Shown here in pieces: positions 35,201-45,900 of a stretch of 64,000 nt of DNA (positions within the stretch are counted from its first letter, which is position 1; each line of letters begins with the position of its first letter). The translations under genes were made by a program, and so were the position numbers. The DNA is from Strigamia acuminata (Eukaryota; Arthropoda; Chilopoda; Geophilomorpha; Linotaeniidae), in assembly GCA_949358305.1 (NCBI GenBank), contig OX442321.1:9883605-9947604 (forward strand), read 5' to 3'. The notes beneath the pieces were generated by a model, which saw only the letters and a program-made list of their open reading frames with translations, searched no databases and had not been told where the DNA came from.

Positions 35201-38200
35201 GTAGAAGTTTGGAACGTGTGGAACTGACTGTGAATTTCATTGGTGTTAATAAAAAAAGAAATGGAAAAATCATTGGTTAATTAGCTTTTTTTTTTGTAAA
35301 GGCCTTTATTTAATTTGACTTGAATGTTTGTGTGTGTTTGTTTCAACTTCCGGTGTTGCTAGCGCCATTTGGCGGAACCTGTATACTATAATGGAGGCCG
35401 AGTTTGGCCCGATACTTTTTTTTATTGTTTCGGTATCAAAAAGGGTTCGTTAAGTTCTGAAAACAGGCTAAACCTGGTTAAAATAAAAATTCCTATCTGT
35501 CCAAATATTTTGTTAAGAAAAACGTCTTTTAGTAGCACACTCTGGCGGCAATTTGAAGCAGCAATATAAAAGCCTTTTTACAAAAACTTTGTTTTTTATA
35601 TTTACTTGTTTCAAGTAATAATTTTATGAAAAGTTTTGAATTTTTATTTTGAAATTTTATTTTTGTAATTGAAAAAAAAAAATAATTATTTCTTCTTTTT
35701 TAAAAAATGTTATGCGGAAAAGTAATTAGCGGGAATAATCCAATTAATGTAAATTATAGAGGAGAAATTAAAATGAAGAACGCTTCAGATGAATATTACA
35801 TCTTCTCAGACTCATTCTTTGATCTTGTCGTTGCTATGGTTACAGTTATTTTATTCTGGGTGTAAAAAATGTGCCCCGAAGTCCGTTTAGCAGACAGTAA
35901 AATAGATATTTGATCTTTTGAGTCTTGAATTTTCGATTAAACAAAAAAAAATATTATTTTTGTAAAAAAATTTTTTTTTTTTTTTTATATATATTTTTTA
36001 ATTCTAATATTTTGTTGCGGTAAGATCGAGTGAGAAAATGCGACATTTGTTTACCTTGCGCACGAACACCTCAAGAAAATTCAGGCTTTGTGTTTTCCCC
36101 GCACACATGGGGGTAATTAATGACATTGGAGCTTCCATTAAATTAATTACAAACTTCTTCAGTGGAGACTTTGCCACTACTAACTTTAAGCTGGTCACCC
36201 CATTAAAGGCTATTTTGAAGGGAATTGTGCTGGAAAAGGGTTAATTAATTTCTTTTTTAAATTTTTTTTTTCTTTTTCTCTTTTGCACCAGATGTCGTAT
36301 TCCATCGGCTTCACAGTTAGCAATTCAGAAGCACTTGGAAGGCCTCAGATGAATATCACCAGAAAGGGAGTCGTACCTTCGAGATTATCAGGTTAGAAAG
36401 CTTTTTTATTTTTTTAAAAAAAATAATTTTTAATAATTTTTAATTTTTTAATTTTAGTATTTCGAATTTTCCTGCCATGTAGTGGTCAGATGACCGCCGA
36501 AGTCGAGATGAAAATACAGATGAATTTCAGCATTTCCGCTAATAATGTCACTGTGCTTAATTTTAAAAGGAAAAAAGTTTGTCTTAAAGGTATGTTTTCA
36601 TTATTTAATGACATTTATTTAGATGGTTTATTAATTTTTTGTTTTAAAAATTTTATTTTTTGGTTAGATGATTTCCCACCGCAGAATGATTCGGTCGTCG
36701 TCGGTGAGAATTTTTAAATTTTTAAATTTTTTATTTTTTTGATTTGTGAATTTGTAATTAAAATTTTAATTTTAATTTTAATTTTAGATCCGTCTGTTTA
36801 TGCTGCGGCTTCAACCAAATATTTTTACATCACCGTTGGTTGCGCATGCAGTCTCATTTTTCTCATAGCAACCGTCGTCGGTTTCTGCTACATTAAATCT
36901 AATAAAGCCAGAAGGAATGAAACATTACCGTGAGTATCATATTGTATTTCATCTCGTCTAATTTTTTTTAAAATTTTTTTTTTAAAATTTTTTTTAAAAT
37001 TTTTTTAAAGGGATCATAGAAGTAGTTCTACACTTTGTAATCAGGCGCACACATTTCTACGCGTAGAAACGCCTACAAATCCCACTTGCTCAGGTACTAA
37101 ACCAAGTGAGTTGTAATTAAAACATTATGATTCGATTTTGTATTTTAAATTTAATTTGCACCTTCTTAATCAACAGGTTATTCAAGTTTTCGACGCGTTG
37201 CTCCTGGACAGCTAATTAACGGATTTCAATCAATGGAGTTGGTTGATCAATTGGCCGAGATCTCCATTGGCAGGAATAAAGTCAGTCTGAAAGAGATTTT
37301 ACACGAAGGTAAATATTTTGGAGTTTTAGATTGCGTGTATGTTTGAATTTACGGTATTTAATTTTAGGAACCTTTGGACGGATTTATAACGGTATTTTAA
37401 TCGACGATATCGACATGAGAACTAGTCAAAGCGTTTACGTAAAAACCGTGAGTGGTAAGTTGTGTAAAATGTGATATTTTTTGTGCTTGTAATCTAAATT
37501 GATCGGGTTTTGTAATTGCGGTAATTAGACCAAGCATCTCAGATCCAAATCTCGCTGTTGGTTGCCGAGGGAATGATGATGTACGGCATGAGTCATCGCA
37601 ACATTCAGAGCATCTTGGCCGTATCGCTGGAAGATGGGAAACAACCACTATTGATATACCCCAGAGCGGCCCTTGGGAATTTAAAACGGTTTTTGCAAAA
37701 GTGCAAATTTTCACCCGAAGGCCATGCGCATGTAAGTTTTAAAATGGAGGGAAAAAATATGAAATTGCTTTTAAACTCAATTTATTCATCAAATTTTGCA
37801 GGTGATTTCAACGCGCGAGGTCGTTGATATGGCAATTCAAATTACACTCGGGATGCAATTTTTACATCGGCGTAAAGTCATTCATAGAGATTTAGCTACA
37901 CGGAACTGCGTGTTAGTATTTTATTATTACATTTAAAAATGTCGTTTTTTTGTATTTTTTTTGTATTTTGTATTTTTAATTTAATTTTTTTTTATTTTTA
38001 TGTAGGATCGATGAGCGATTACAAGTACGTATCGCGGACAACGCTTTAGCCAGGGATCTTTTTCCGAACGATTATCATTGTCTCGGAGACAATGAAAATA
38101 GGCCAATCAAATGGCTCGCTCTCGAGTGTTTGATTAGTAAACAGTTTTATCCAGCCAGTGATGTCGTGAGTTATTTTTTTTGTGATTGAAATTTTAATTT

Positions 38201-38552
38201 TTTTAATTATTATTATTATTTTTTTTTTAGTGGGCTTTCGGCGTGACTTTATGGGAATTGATGACCCTAGGTCAGCAACCGTACATTGAAATAGATCCTT
38301 TCGAGGTGGTCGCGTTTCTTAAAGACGGATACAGATTGTCGCAACCAATTAACTGCCCCGATGAATTGTAATTAAGTGGAAAATTTGAAATTTTTTTTTT
38401 AATTATTAATTAATTTTTTTTTTGATTTTTTTTTTTTTAGGTTTACTTTAATGGGTTACTGCTGGGTAGTGAATCTAGACGCACGTCCAACATTCATGCA
38501 ACTTCTCCAATATTTGCAAGACTTTCACAAAGCACTTGGAAGATTTATATGA
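26237..38552 (+). CDS. Ryk: RYK/Derailed-type Wnt co-receptor pseudokinase
   Basis: Fourteen exons encode 561 aa: 26237-26348, 34940-35067, 36292-36391, 36458-36589, 36668-36703, 36788-36929, 37011-37105, 37177-37308, 37368-37454, 37529-37731, 37802-37911, 38006-38165, 38231-38367 and 38441-38552. Phases agree throughout. RYK binds Wnt through a WIF domain and steers axons and cell polarity. Residues ~1-23 are the signal peptide, ~32-155 the WIF domain (LPSELYYVREG; PCSGQMTAEV; VLNFKRKKVC), and ~182-205 the transmembrane helix. The kinase-like domain spans ~284-557: glycine loop EGTFGRIYNG, lysine K318, HRD at 417-419, and DNA in place of DFG at 437-439. RYK proteins share this altered metal-binding motif, so weak or no catalysis is expected. 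The start follows an in-frame TGA (26231), and an out-of-frame ATG at 26230 overlaps it. Intron 1 is 8.6 kb, while most others are 60-80 nt. AATAAA is at 38800-38805. Confidence 0.95.
28502..28530. promoter_or_regulatory. paired CRE palindromes, 21 bp apart
   Basis: Two perfect TGACGTCA palindromes at 28502-28509 and 28523-28530 lie in RYK intron 1. The start-to-start spacing of 21 bp is two helical turns, which would place two bZIP dimers on the same face of DNA. Confidence 0.45.
29858..29971 (+). promoter_or_regulatory. non-coding element A, copy 2
   Basis: The same block order as 12005-12120 (CCCCTGGTGCTATTAATT, CAACTGG, CATCCATCATTCTG, CAGGTGT, TCGAGAC), with similar but not identical spacing. 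It lies in RYK intron 1. Confidence 0.55.
31489..31580 (+). repeat. dispersed repeat D, copy 2
   Basis: The partner of 10633-10723, in the same orientation and with the same abrupt end at GTTAGGG. It lies directly upstream of the palindrome at 31660. Confidence 0.65.
31660..31784. repeat. long imperfect palindrome (46-bp arms)
   Basis: The left arm 31660-31705 pairs with 31739-31784. The innermost 15 bp (GTGGAGGATACACAA with TTGTGTATCTTCCAC) match at 14 positions, and the arms overall at roughly four fifths of positions. The 33-nt loop contains another inverted piece of the same unit (GCCAAAGGTATACTGC against GCAGTATAACTTTGGC), and a third related piece (GTGTATTCCTTCTGCTACAG) lies just outside at about 31785. 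This looks like a small element made of alternating copies of one unit. A foldback element or a small-RNA hairpin are alternatives. Confidence 0.6.
33717..33724. promoter_or_regulatory. CRE/ATF palindrome TGACGTCA
   Basis: A perfect palindrome in RYK intron 1, about 1.2 kb upstream of exon 2. Confidence 0.3.
34560..34569 (+). promoter_or_regulatory. CTCF-like core AGGTGGCGCC
   Basis: A perfect AGGTGGCGC-type core, as known for Drosophila CTCF. It lies 9 bp after a TAACCCTTT motif and 110 bp before element C copy 2. Confidence 0.4.
34677..34781 (+). promoter_or_regulatory. non-coding element C, copy 2
   Basis: The same ordered blocks as 18540-18636, including the identical 18-mer GAGATTTACTATGGAAAT and two copies of TAACCCTTT. 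It ends about 160 bp upstream of RYK exon 2. Confidence 0.6.
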
Positions 38553-38799
38553 TTCTTACCACTTTCCACGGTGGGAATGAGTTAACTCGCGGCTGTGATT
38601 GATCTATAGGAGGGCTCTATCTCCTAGTCATTGGGATGAAGCTGGCCAAGTTCCTCGGCGGGAATTTTTAGAGATTGAATTAATTTAAGGCTTTTAGATT
38701 GTGGAAACCGATCAGTGGCGTGCTAGTAATTTCTTTGTATATATTTGTAAATATATAAGTCGTTTGTATAAGAACAGAAAGGAAGATGGGGTAAAAAAA

Positions 38800-38805
38800 A
38801 ATAAA
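38800..38805 (+). terminator. polyadenylation signal, RYK
   Basis: AATAAA about 250 nt after the RYK stop codon, within an A-rich run and followed by T-rich DNA. Other A/T-rich candidates follow downstream, so the true cleavage site is uncertain. Confidence 0.4.
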
Positions 38806-39671
38806 TAACTGAGTGCCTAGAGTTTATTTCTTAATGAAAAAGAGGAAGAAATGTGTACAAATAATTTTTGTGGTGTTTTTATTTGTGATACTTTTTTAAG
38901 TAATATAAAGAAAAAAAAAGAATGAAAATTTTATTATTGTAATCTGTGGATTTTAATTTGATTTTTTGATTATTTTTGTTTCCATTGTGTAAATATTTCA
39001 ATATCCCTATTAGTTTATTCGTATTTAGAATAATTTTTTTTTTCGCATCTTTTTGTACATTTTTCTTTTTTCATACTGAAAATTTGTACATTTTTTGTTT
39101 TTAATAATATACGTGCTGTACTCTTTTTAAAAGTCGTGTTCTTTACATATTTTTTGTCTTTTTTAAATTAAAAACAAAAATACTAATTTAAAAAATAAAA
39201 TAAAAACGACTCCCGCGCTTTTGTTCATTCGACGACGAAACCCAAGAACCAACCAAATCGCTCGTTACAAAGCAACGAGTTGAACACTGCAATCTGGTTG
39301 GTCGGATAAAGTGTGGCCACTTTTAAAGCGAGATTCCCAGCCGTATGGCGGAATTGAAGTCCGTTTCATTGATGATTCGTGTATAGTGTGGTATTTATTC
39401 CAGCTTGACCTCGGCGAAAAAAACCACGTTCCGGTATAAATTGTAATGTCTTCGTTTTTGTATTTTGCCCCGAAAAACTACTCTTCATCCTTGTGACGCT
39501 CTTATCGCACGAACATGCAGATAATACGCAGACTGGTGCTCATTTAATGTCGGAAAGTGGCAACAGTGTCGGTGTTTCATTCATTTATCGTTTGGCACAT
39601 CGCTGGGGTGTGTGGGTGGCAAAATAAGAAGCTAAACCTTCCAAACACACCTCGGGACGAAAATCTTCGTC
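38806..39671. other. intergenic spacer and PABIR upstream region
   Basis: The first 400 bp is T-rich and may be RYK 3' end. From about 39205 the sequence is less AT-rich (CTCCCGCGC..., GACGACGAAACCC) and is likely the PABIR promoter and 5' leader. I see no TATA box and no further gene. Confidence 0.5.
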
Positions 39672-41124
39672 ATGTCTAGCTTTAGTATGGATGTGGATCC
39701 TCCCCAAACTAATTTAAAGCGATCGAGCAGTGCTCCAATGATAAACATCGACATAAACAGCAACGGGTAAGACGAATGAATTTTTAATTCATTTATTATC
39801 GGGATTAGGCTTAAATGAATAAAAACGTCTTGGAAATTTCCCGGGCATTTTTTTTATTATCGCTTGAAACGTAAAAAAATTGTTTTTGTTTTTATTTTAA
39901 AAAATTAAGTGGGAGAAAATAAATATTGTTAGTGATTTTGATTTATTGTATTTTCAGGGATGAACTCATCCCGCCGCAGTTGTTTGGTAATCAGCCAAGA
40001 ACGAGACGTTTCAGTGCCAGTTTCAGCCCGAATAACTGCTGCACTAGTCCCCAGTCACCGGTATTGAAGTTTATACATGTTCGCTCGGTTATCTACGTCT
40101 ATTATTTAGCACTAAAGCGTCTTTACGTTACAGATGCCCTTTCGAATCAGTCAAATCAAACATGAGGAAGGAATGGATATTGTAAACCGAGAAGTTGCTC
40201 ATGAACGGTAAGATTTTTCTTGGGTTTGTTGATGTTTTCTGTTTCTTTTTCTTGTTTTATTCCATGTTAATTGATTGATTGTTTTGTGTTTTCAGTGAGG
40301 TTCGGTCTGCTATGCAAATGTCGCAATCTTATGAAGATTTGACACTGGTTTTTTTTTTTTTTTTTAATTTATTTTATATTTAATTTTTGGATGTGAGAAT
40401 GGAAATTTATTGTTGGTAATTTTAGGTGGAAACATTCCCTTTAGGAGAGAATAAACGAAATGGATCTGAATTATTTGCGTCTCCAGTTTCAGCTGGTTGT
40501 TCGCTCTCGCCTACAAGAGGGCGAAAGGTGATAATTGGAATAAGTTTTTCAGTATCAGGTTTTATAAGTGTGTAATTGTGAGACGTTTTAACAGCTGACT
40601 TTCTCGCCGACATTGCAACAACCTAGTCCAACCAGGAGGATTTTGTAAGAGTAAAATGTTAAAATGTTTAATGCAAATTGCTGATTGAGTTATTTGATTT
40701 TATTCAGTACCAGTAAGCGAAGTATTAGTCCAATCACGCTTCGTCCAAGTGCGTTTTCGGCGAAAAGGAAATGCGAACTTGATGAAAAAGACAACGTTTT
40801 CAGTCCAAATAAAAGGTTTCACAGCTTAACACCGGACCGTGGATTGAGTGTGCATCCACTCACACACAGGCAAGAATTAAATCAGAATTAAATTAAATTT
40901 GATGGATTGAGTGAATTTTTTTTTCTTTTTGCAGTTTATCATCAAACAGTCTGGACGATACTGCCAGTCCTGAGCAGACAGTTCCTCACAGTACGACTGT
41001 CGGAACACCAGAGTCACTGCACAGCAATGATTCCATGTGCAGTATCTTTAAGTCGACCGATCAAGACATGCAATTGAGCGAACTGCCAACTCCTGATACG
41101 ATGAACCAGTCGTCAAATACATGA
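39672..41124 (+). CDS. PABIR: PABIR/FAM122 family PP2A-B55 inhibitor
   Basis: Eight exons encode 275 aa: 39672-39766, 39958-40060, 40134-40207, 40296-40347, 40426-40527, 40595-40644, 40708-40869 and 40935-41124. Family members (FAM122A/PABIR1) bind and inhibit PP2A carrying the B55 subunit, affecting mitotic entry and checkpoint signalling. The diagnostic parts are present: an N-terminal LKRSSSAPMI box (RSNSAP in vertebrates, containing the CHK1/14-3-3 site), the B55-binding helix SQIKHEEGMDIVNRE with AMQMSQSYEDL, then SPTRGRKLTFSP, SPITLRPS and KRKCELD. The rest is Ser/Pro-rich and probably disordered, and ends in a TPE/DTMNQSSNT tail. Exon 7 ends in a GC donor (CAG|GCAAG). Exon 4 ends before a poor poly-T donor (CTG|GTTTTTTT), so that junction is the least sure. 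The gene is convergent with CWC15. Confidence 0.92.
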
Positions 41125-41710
41125 AAATAATTGAATTATCGTATGCAACCAGAAAACACTTTATATATATATATAAAAATTACTTGTTGGATAATTTTAC
41201 CTTGTTATATACGTCTGTATAAAAGTTCCTTTAAGGCTGTTTTTATTTTTACATTTTTTTTTCTTCCATTTTCAAACTTACTAGGTGCTCTTTTTCATGG
41301 TTACTCGTGAAATGTTTGACTTAGCAACTCTACATATGATCCTATAGCTTTTTAAGGTAAAAATAATTGAGATTTTGTCGGCTAAATAATTGCGAGAGGT
41401 ACATTTTATTTTATTTTGACTTGTTGACTGTGGATGTGTATGTTCTTTAGGCAATAATGATATCGATATGACTAATTTTGTGCATTTAACATCTGTAACT
41501 TGAATCTCGGGGAGTTGTTGATGGGGGATTATTGTTCTTTTTTTTGTTTAATTATTATTATTTTAAATTCGCTTTGTAAATATTTATAGTGCAATTATAA
41601 ATTGCGAATTCACAATATTTATGTAATTTTTTTTTTCCTTGAGAATTTTGCCATTTTTTTTCTTTCTTTTTAACTGTAAATAATTTTAGTTGTGGTAGTT
41701 TACCTAAGAA

Positions 41711-41716
41711 AATAAA
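41711..41716 (+). terminator. polyadenylation signal, PABIR
   Basis: AATAAA about 590 nt after the PABIR stop and about 95 nt before the end of the convergent CWC15 coding region. Confidence 0.5.
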
Positions 41717-41810
41717 AAGATTTTAGCTAATTTAAATTCCTTTTAGTCGTTAAGTTTAATGGATCGATTAATAATTAATTTACATACAAAAAGAGAAAAA
41801 GAAAGTACAT

Positions 41811-42725
41811 TTATTTGATATATTTTTCCATGAATTTCTTGTGGAATTCTGAACGAAGACTGTCGTTGATGAAACGTTTTTGTTTATCCGGTTCTCCGCG
41901 CGCGCAATTTTTAAACACCACGTCGTCGTCCCAACGCCTTTTAACCTGGAAAGAATTTAATTTAGAGATATATTTTACACTTTGTCAGTTAAAACTTTAC
42001 TTTGAAATCAGCCGGGCCTGTTTTTTGCGAATTTAAGAGTGGATTTCCACTCAAAATGTTTTCTGTTCTTATTCGCTCTTCTTCCGCCTTTTTCTCGGCT
42101 TCTTTTCGCAATTGGTCGGCAGCACGTTCCTTTTTAATTCTATTCAATTCAGCCATCAATTCCGCGGTTGTGTCCTCGTCACTGTCACTACTGTCGTCGT
42201 CCTACACAAATAAATAAGTAAAATCAATATACAATTTCACAATTTGTCTTTCAGCGGCGGTTACATCATCATCAATTGGATCGTCAGCGTCCAAGTTGGC
42301 GGCAGGAATCTGATCCAGACGTGGTTTCTTCGAACTAGGAAGTTCTGCGTATCAAAACAAGCATTAAACAAACTTTAAACAAATGTTGGAATAAATTACC
42401 TCGAACTCTTTCGCCTCTTTTCTCTCTTTCTACGGCTCTTTCTCTGGTTACTTGTCGTTCCCTTTCTTCGAGATCCTTACGAAAATCACGACCGCGCACT
42501 TCATCGGCGGTATCTTGACCAGGTTGTCTAAACGAAACAAAAAAATACTTGTGGTTAGTTATAATTTTTCAATTTTTCAAAACGTTTCGTTCACCTGTAT
42601 TTTAATTTTGTGTGCGAAGGTAAATCACGACTCGAATATTGCTTGGATATGGCGCTGAGATCTTTTTCACCTCTTCCCTGGCCACCACGGGCAGGCTCGA
42701 ACGTCGGTCTGGCAGCAGTGGTCAT
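41811..42725 (-). CDS. CWC15: spliceosome-associated protein CWC15 (Cwf15/AD002)
   Basis: Five exons on the - strand encode 224 aa: 42595-42725, 42400-42527, 42265-42344, 42001-42201 and 41811-41945. CWC15 is a component of the PRP19/CDC5L-associated spliceosome (B to C complexes) and acts in the nucleus. The N-terminus [15 protein letters not shown] and [11 protein letters not shown] are nearly invariant in animals. The second block has [14 protein letters not shown]. The middle has [18 protein letters not shown] and an Asp/Glu/Ser-rich acidic stretch, then [10 protein letters not shown]. The C-terminus has [17 protein letters not shown] and a [11 protein letters not shown] end. Length is close to the human protein (about 229). 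An AATAAA overlaps the stop codon on the coding strand, so the 3' UTR is probably very short. The gene is divergent from ZC3H13 over 212 bp. Confidence 0.96.
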
Positions 42726-42937
42726 TTTAAGCACGAAAACAAAACAACAATTAACGAAAACGGGTAAACTGGCGGACAAGACGGACTTGGCACGGAACAA
42801 AGTCGTCAGTGATTCTCGCTAGATGGAGCAAATGAAATTCCAATTTCCAGAGCGCCGTTGGTCTTTATCCCAAAAGAAGCCGTGCAGGCGGAGTTTGTTG
42901 TTGTTTTTATCTTTACTTTGCATGATTGTTCAAGGCG
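42726..42937. promoter_or_regulatory. bidirectional promoter, CWC15 / ZC3H13
   Basis: Only 212 bp separate the two start codons, so both promoters and 5' leaders must lie here. The spacer is less AT-rich than surrounding intergenic DNA and has no TATA box that I can see. A TAGATGGAGC core (loosely CTCF-like) is near 42820. Confidence 0.7.
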
Positions 42938-45900
42938 ATGAAGAGAAAAGTAACCATAGGTGATACTTCGAAAACGTCGCAAGGAGACACGACTCCGCCT
43001 AGAAGGCCGAGTGTATTCGAACGATTGGGTCCTGGATCGACCGGATTATCGAGTATTGATGTAATTTTTTGTTTGTTTGTTTGTTGTACGCGAAAACATA
43101 AATATTTTATTTTGTAGACGCATGGGACTAGTTATAGTAGCGAAAAATGCAGGAATTGGCTGCGAACCGGCGCTTGCGAGTATGGACGCAGTTGTAAATA
43201 CCAACACGGACCTTTTAGTAGTCCGAATAAAAAGAGCAAAGGAGAGAAGTGAGTTGGAATTTTTGCAATGTTTAAAATTTGGATTCAATTTTGTTTATGA
43301 TTTAGGCAAAATTCGAGAACCGATGAGAGCGATGCGGCAAATAAGGATCGAAAAAAGAAAGGAAGTAGCAGGAATAATCCACCAAAACTTATTTCACCTT
43401 CCAATAAAGTAAATAAATTGTATTTAATTTGATATTTTGTGGATCAAATGTTTTTTTTGCTAATTAGAGTCGTCGACGCTCGAAAACTCGTGTCCACAAA
43501 CCAGAACCGGAAAGTAAAATCAAGTCGACGGTTGTGGTTACACGACCAACGGACAAGGAGAGAGACGACGACGACTCCAAAGGAAAAAGTAGGTTGCATT
43601 TGTATTGATATATTTCACTCGAAATATACGACTTTATTTTTCAATTAATAGAATGGTCAAATGATAAAAGTCATCTTGATTTTCAAGAGGAATTAGATTT
43701 AGAAAAACGACGACAACAGCTGCAACGAGAACTGGCGCTGGAGCTGCAAAAGGAAAGAATGGCTCAGGAGAGGGAGAAAGTTATCATCCAGAAAACGGTA
43801 TTAAAAAAATATTGTTAAATTTTATTATTTCTATTTTTAAAACCTTTATTATTCTCACAGGTTAGTTCTAGCAGCAGTTCGAGCGACAGTAGCAGCACTA
43901 GCCGGTCCAGCAGCAGCAGCAGCAGCAGCGACGACAACAGATTGAACTCGAGCTCGAGCGACGACTCGACCGACAGCAACGCGAAGCACAAGAACAAACG
44001 GGAAAGACTTAAATCCGGAGCACGGCGATTCACTCCGGCGCCGAAGGAAGAACCGGCCGATAAGGGCGGCGCCGGGAAGAAGACTAAGGAAAAATCGGAA
44101 CATGTTGCGGGAAATAAAAGCAAAAGCCAAACGAGGCGAATCAGTAAAAGTCCCGTTACGACCAGTCCGAAGTCGAAGGGCCCTCGAACGCCCAGTCCGC
44201 CGCCAAAACACAGACATAAGAGCCCGGATACCGGCGAGAAGGACAGAAGTGCGACGGTGAAAACCGTCGATAAATACAATCGCAAGAAGCGCAGCTCGTC
44301 GGTCGCCAACGACGACGCGCGTAAAACCGCCAAACGATGGTCGAAAAGCCCTCCGACGCCCGAGCTTCGTCGTTCGCCCTCGCCGGTGCCCGGGAGAGAC
44401 GGCGGGAGCGGGCGTAAATCGAGACGAGGGAACAGAACGCCTTCACCGTCCGTGAAAAAAACGAAAAAGAAATCGCCGACTCCCGAGAAAAATAGAAAAC
44501 CGGCGGCCAGTGAGAAGGGGGAAAAGAAACGCACGTCCGTGTCGAAGGAAAAGGACATACCGGCCGGTCGTGAAGCGCGATCGGTGCGCAGTTACTCGCC
44601 GGACCGGGAACGGGACCGGGACCACGAGCGTCACCATCACGCGCGACGCTCGCTGTCGCCGCGCGAAGACGCGAAGAAGTCCGACGGAATCCGGGAGGAA
44701 AAGGACAAGAAGAGACGACTCCCGCTACGAGAGGGCTTTTATAAGAAGGGGAGGGACCGTCGCGAAGCGAACAAGAACCGAGGGAATAAAAATCAAGATC
44801 GCAGGGAGCCGCTCAACGCGCAGCCGCGCGAACGAGACCTGGGCGACGCGGACAGGAAGAGAAATGTGGAGGAACCGCGGCGATCGTCTCCGTTTCGACG
44901 CGGCGCTGCATCACCGACTAGACATCCGGTTTCCGTTGAAGAAAGGGACGGGAACAGGAGACGACAAGACAGGGACAGGGACGAGAAAACGGGAAGCGGA
45001 AATCACCGGGAAGAGCGGAGAGACGACACTTCTCGGAATAAACGACAACACGCGGAAAAGGAGCCGGCGGAGGAGGAGAGAAAGGGCTACCAAAGGGATA
45101 AGGGCAAGCAAGATGGCGGACAGGAGTCGTGGGAGTGGAATAGAGGTCACAATAAATCTGCGCTGCACGAAGGAAGGAGGAGTGCGAGTCGGGAAAAAAG
45201 GGCCGACGAGGTTCATCGAGAGCACCGACGAGGGTTTGATGAACGTGGACTTAAGGACGACGGGAGGAGAGAGAGAGATGAGAGAGAAAGGGATCCGCCA
45301 GGGGGTAATCAGGTGGTTCCGAGGGGCGAAAGGAGACCGAAGGAGAGGTTGAGGGATAATTTGGAGAAGTTGGAAGGAAGGAGAAGGATTAATATGGGGA
45401 AAGGTGAGTTTGTCGATGGTTTTGGCGTTTTTGGTTGTTGAAATGATTTTGTTTTTGTGTTTTAGGGCCACAGATGTGCGGAAAAGAAGGTTTAGGGGGT
45501 GAAAAGAGGGGTAGGAGGTGGAGGGCCGACAGGGCAGGTCGACGTGGAAGGGGAAAAGGGAATCGAACAGGTGATTTAATTGAGTCGTTGGTTATTTGCT
45601 GTTTTTTGACACTTTTTGTTGGTTTAGCGAGAAGACTTCGCGCTGAAAATGCGAATTTACAGCCTTTGAATAAGGAGCCTCAGTGGAAGAGACGAGACGA
45701 GCCGATTGAACCGAGGTTTGTATTTAGTTACTGGAATAAAGATGGTAGATTATATTTTTTAAGTTTTTTTTTTAAGGAAACGACCTCGAGCTGGGGATCG
45801 TTTGACACCACCACCCGCCAAACACAGTCGAAACGATCCGTCGCCATCGGTCAGAGGACCCGCGTGGGCGGAGATGCCGATCGAAGAGCAACGGGAACCG

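Noticed and set aside
35345-35580. 66-codon ORF and GC-richer patch in RYK intron 2
   Set aside because: The frame does not fit the phase of the flanking RYK exons, and exon 2 to exon 3 joins correctly without it. Short inverted phrases (GCGCCATTTGGCGG) were not enough to call a transposon.
43815-44558. 247-codon open frame antisense to the large ZC3H13 exon
   Set aside because: It mirrors the GC-rich Arg/Ser/Pro coding sequence of ZC3H13. The Leu/Ser-rich chain has no domain pattern, and the sense frame is firmly established by splice phases and family similarity. The other antisense frames at 44156-46235 are rejected for the same reason.
44510-45352. 280-codon + strand frame overlapping ZC3H13 exon 6
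   Set aside because: It is an out-of-frame shadow of the Arg/Glu-rich exon. The ZC3H13 frame contains the family motifs and joins its neighbours in phase.
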